Source: Sepiola atlantica
Lineage: Eukaryota; Mollusca; Cephalopoda; Sepiida; Sepiolidae
Assembly (NCBI GenBank): GCA_963556195.1
Contig: OY744532.1
Span: forward strand, 76,173,313 to 76,237,312
Reading direction: 5' to 3'
DNA length: 64,000 bases
Shown here: positions 63,086 through 64,000 of the stretch, in pieces
How positions within the stretch are numbered: the first letter of the stretch is position 1
Layout: each line of letters opens with the position of its first letter
Made by a program: the position numbers and the translations under genes
Notes under the pieces: model-generated
Databases searched by the model: none
Told to the model about the DNA's origin: nothing
The model's input: the letters and a program-made list of their open reading frames with translations, nothing else

Positions 63086-64000
63086 TTTCAAAGTCGATTT
63101 TGATGTACTGATATGCTAAGAGTTTGTTGCTATTGGAGTAGCCATGTTAAAAAAATTGAACTATTTAAAAAAAAAACATTTTTATGGTGGGGTAATTGTA
63201 AAGAATCACTCATACTCGTTTTAATCTAAGAGATTTATTAAAGACTGCTTTTCAAGCCGTGCGTTTTATTTTTTAGTGGAAATGTATTTACATTATCTAT
63301 ATGTTTCAAACGTTCATACTAATCACGGTTGTTAAATTCACATTGTTTCGACCATTTTACTTCCTGGCCTTCCGAGATAGTGATGTACTTATTCAAATGT
63401 TTCTATCGTCATCATCGCGTTTCTTATTTTTGGTTGACATTCTCTGGCCTTCTGAGATGAGTTGTTATTTAAATGATTCAGACTTATAGTCGTCTTGGTT
63501 GTTATTTTCACAATATTTTGGACGTTGTACTTTCCAGTAGGTATGGCAAACTAGAGTGCGAAAACAGGTGAATATAGTAAAATTTTCTTCAATTTCAACT
63601 TGCCATATCTTGTTTATTTTTTGAGGGGAGGGGGGGTATTTTGATAAAATTTGGATCTAAACAAAATTTAACTTTTTCTCTTTATAAATGTAGAAATCCT
63701 AATCTTGTCTCATTAATAGCTCTTTTTTTCAAGATACTTTAAAAAAGGTCAGGTTAGTCAGGAATAAATAGTCAGAAATATGTAAATAATGCTAACAATG
63801 AGAAGAATATTTATGAAAAGAAATTCATGCTCCACTCGTAAATGTATACAGTTGATTGAACCAGAAGGTAAGAACATGCATCGATTGAAGGAGCAGTCAT
63901 GTTAAACTACACCCGTGTTTCCACACCAACCGCATACCCTAAATGCATGTGCCATGGTTTTTCTTTTTCATCTTCTTATTGGCCGTGGCGAGATTCTAGT
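63086..64000. other. Nothing recognised
   Basis: AT-rich; a short block (63320-63530) contains two similar segments (tggccttc-gaga near 63366 and 63447; ggttgt...ttcacat/a...ttg near 63328 and 63496), hinting at an old duplication. Confidence 0.4.

Overview
The window looks like intergenic or intronic DNA from a repeat-rich, AT-rich animal genome. It has no operons, bacterial signals or dense coding. The evidence for an animal is the mix of degraded LINEs, a Penelope-like element, mariner, hAT and Merlin-like DNA transposons, an LTR retrotransposon, tRNA- and 5S-derived SINE-like pieces, long microsatellites and several minisatellites. The LINE and SINE types seen here are familiar from molluscs, and I favour a cephalopod such as octopus or squid. 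That is pattern recognition, not proof. I could not find one convincing host protein-coding gene; the only weak candidates are an acidic open frame at 47232-47675 and a possible small exon at 11503-11558, both on the minus strand.

Layout. 1-5 kb: Merlin-like transposase fragment, a short telomere-like tract, a 163-bp direct duplication, a candidate LTR repeat and a LINE tail. 5.6-7.9 kb: a decayed Penelope-like element with reverse transcriptase and GIY-YIG remnants and inverted ends, then a tRNA-derived SINE. 8-11 kb: unassigned AT-rich DNA. 11-20 kb: an LTR-like promoter repeat seen twice, a Penelope-type inverted end pair, a near-perfect 350-bp palindrome, two LINE families, and a complete 1153-bp long-inverted-repeat transposon inserted in the second LTR-like copy. 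20-31 kb: unassigned DNA, a 5S-derived fragment, an internally deleted mariner, LINE fragments and dispersed repeats. 32-40 kb: a foldback element carrying a nested SINE, hAT ends, a hAT element whose end seeds an 18-copy 32-bp minisatellite, and a 74-bp minisatellite. 42-49 kb: LINE, a 3-kb pyrimidine satellite, and two related minisatellites of 32 and 26 bp. 50-57 kb: candidate LTRs and a compact 3.94-kb LTR retrotransposon with a perfect 5-bp target duplication. 57-64 kb: a mariner joined to a LINE, a 35/36-bp minisatellite and two LINE tails.

Nothing here works together as a pathway. The biology is mobile-element insertion, nesting and tandem expansion. The strongest items are the LTR retrotransposon (53013-56950), the long-TIR element with an 8-bp duplication (17568-18720), and the hAT element plus minisatellite (37346-38569), where insertion boundaries can be read to the base.
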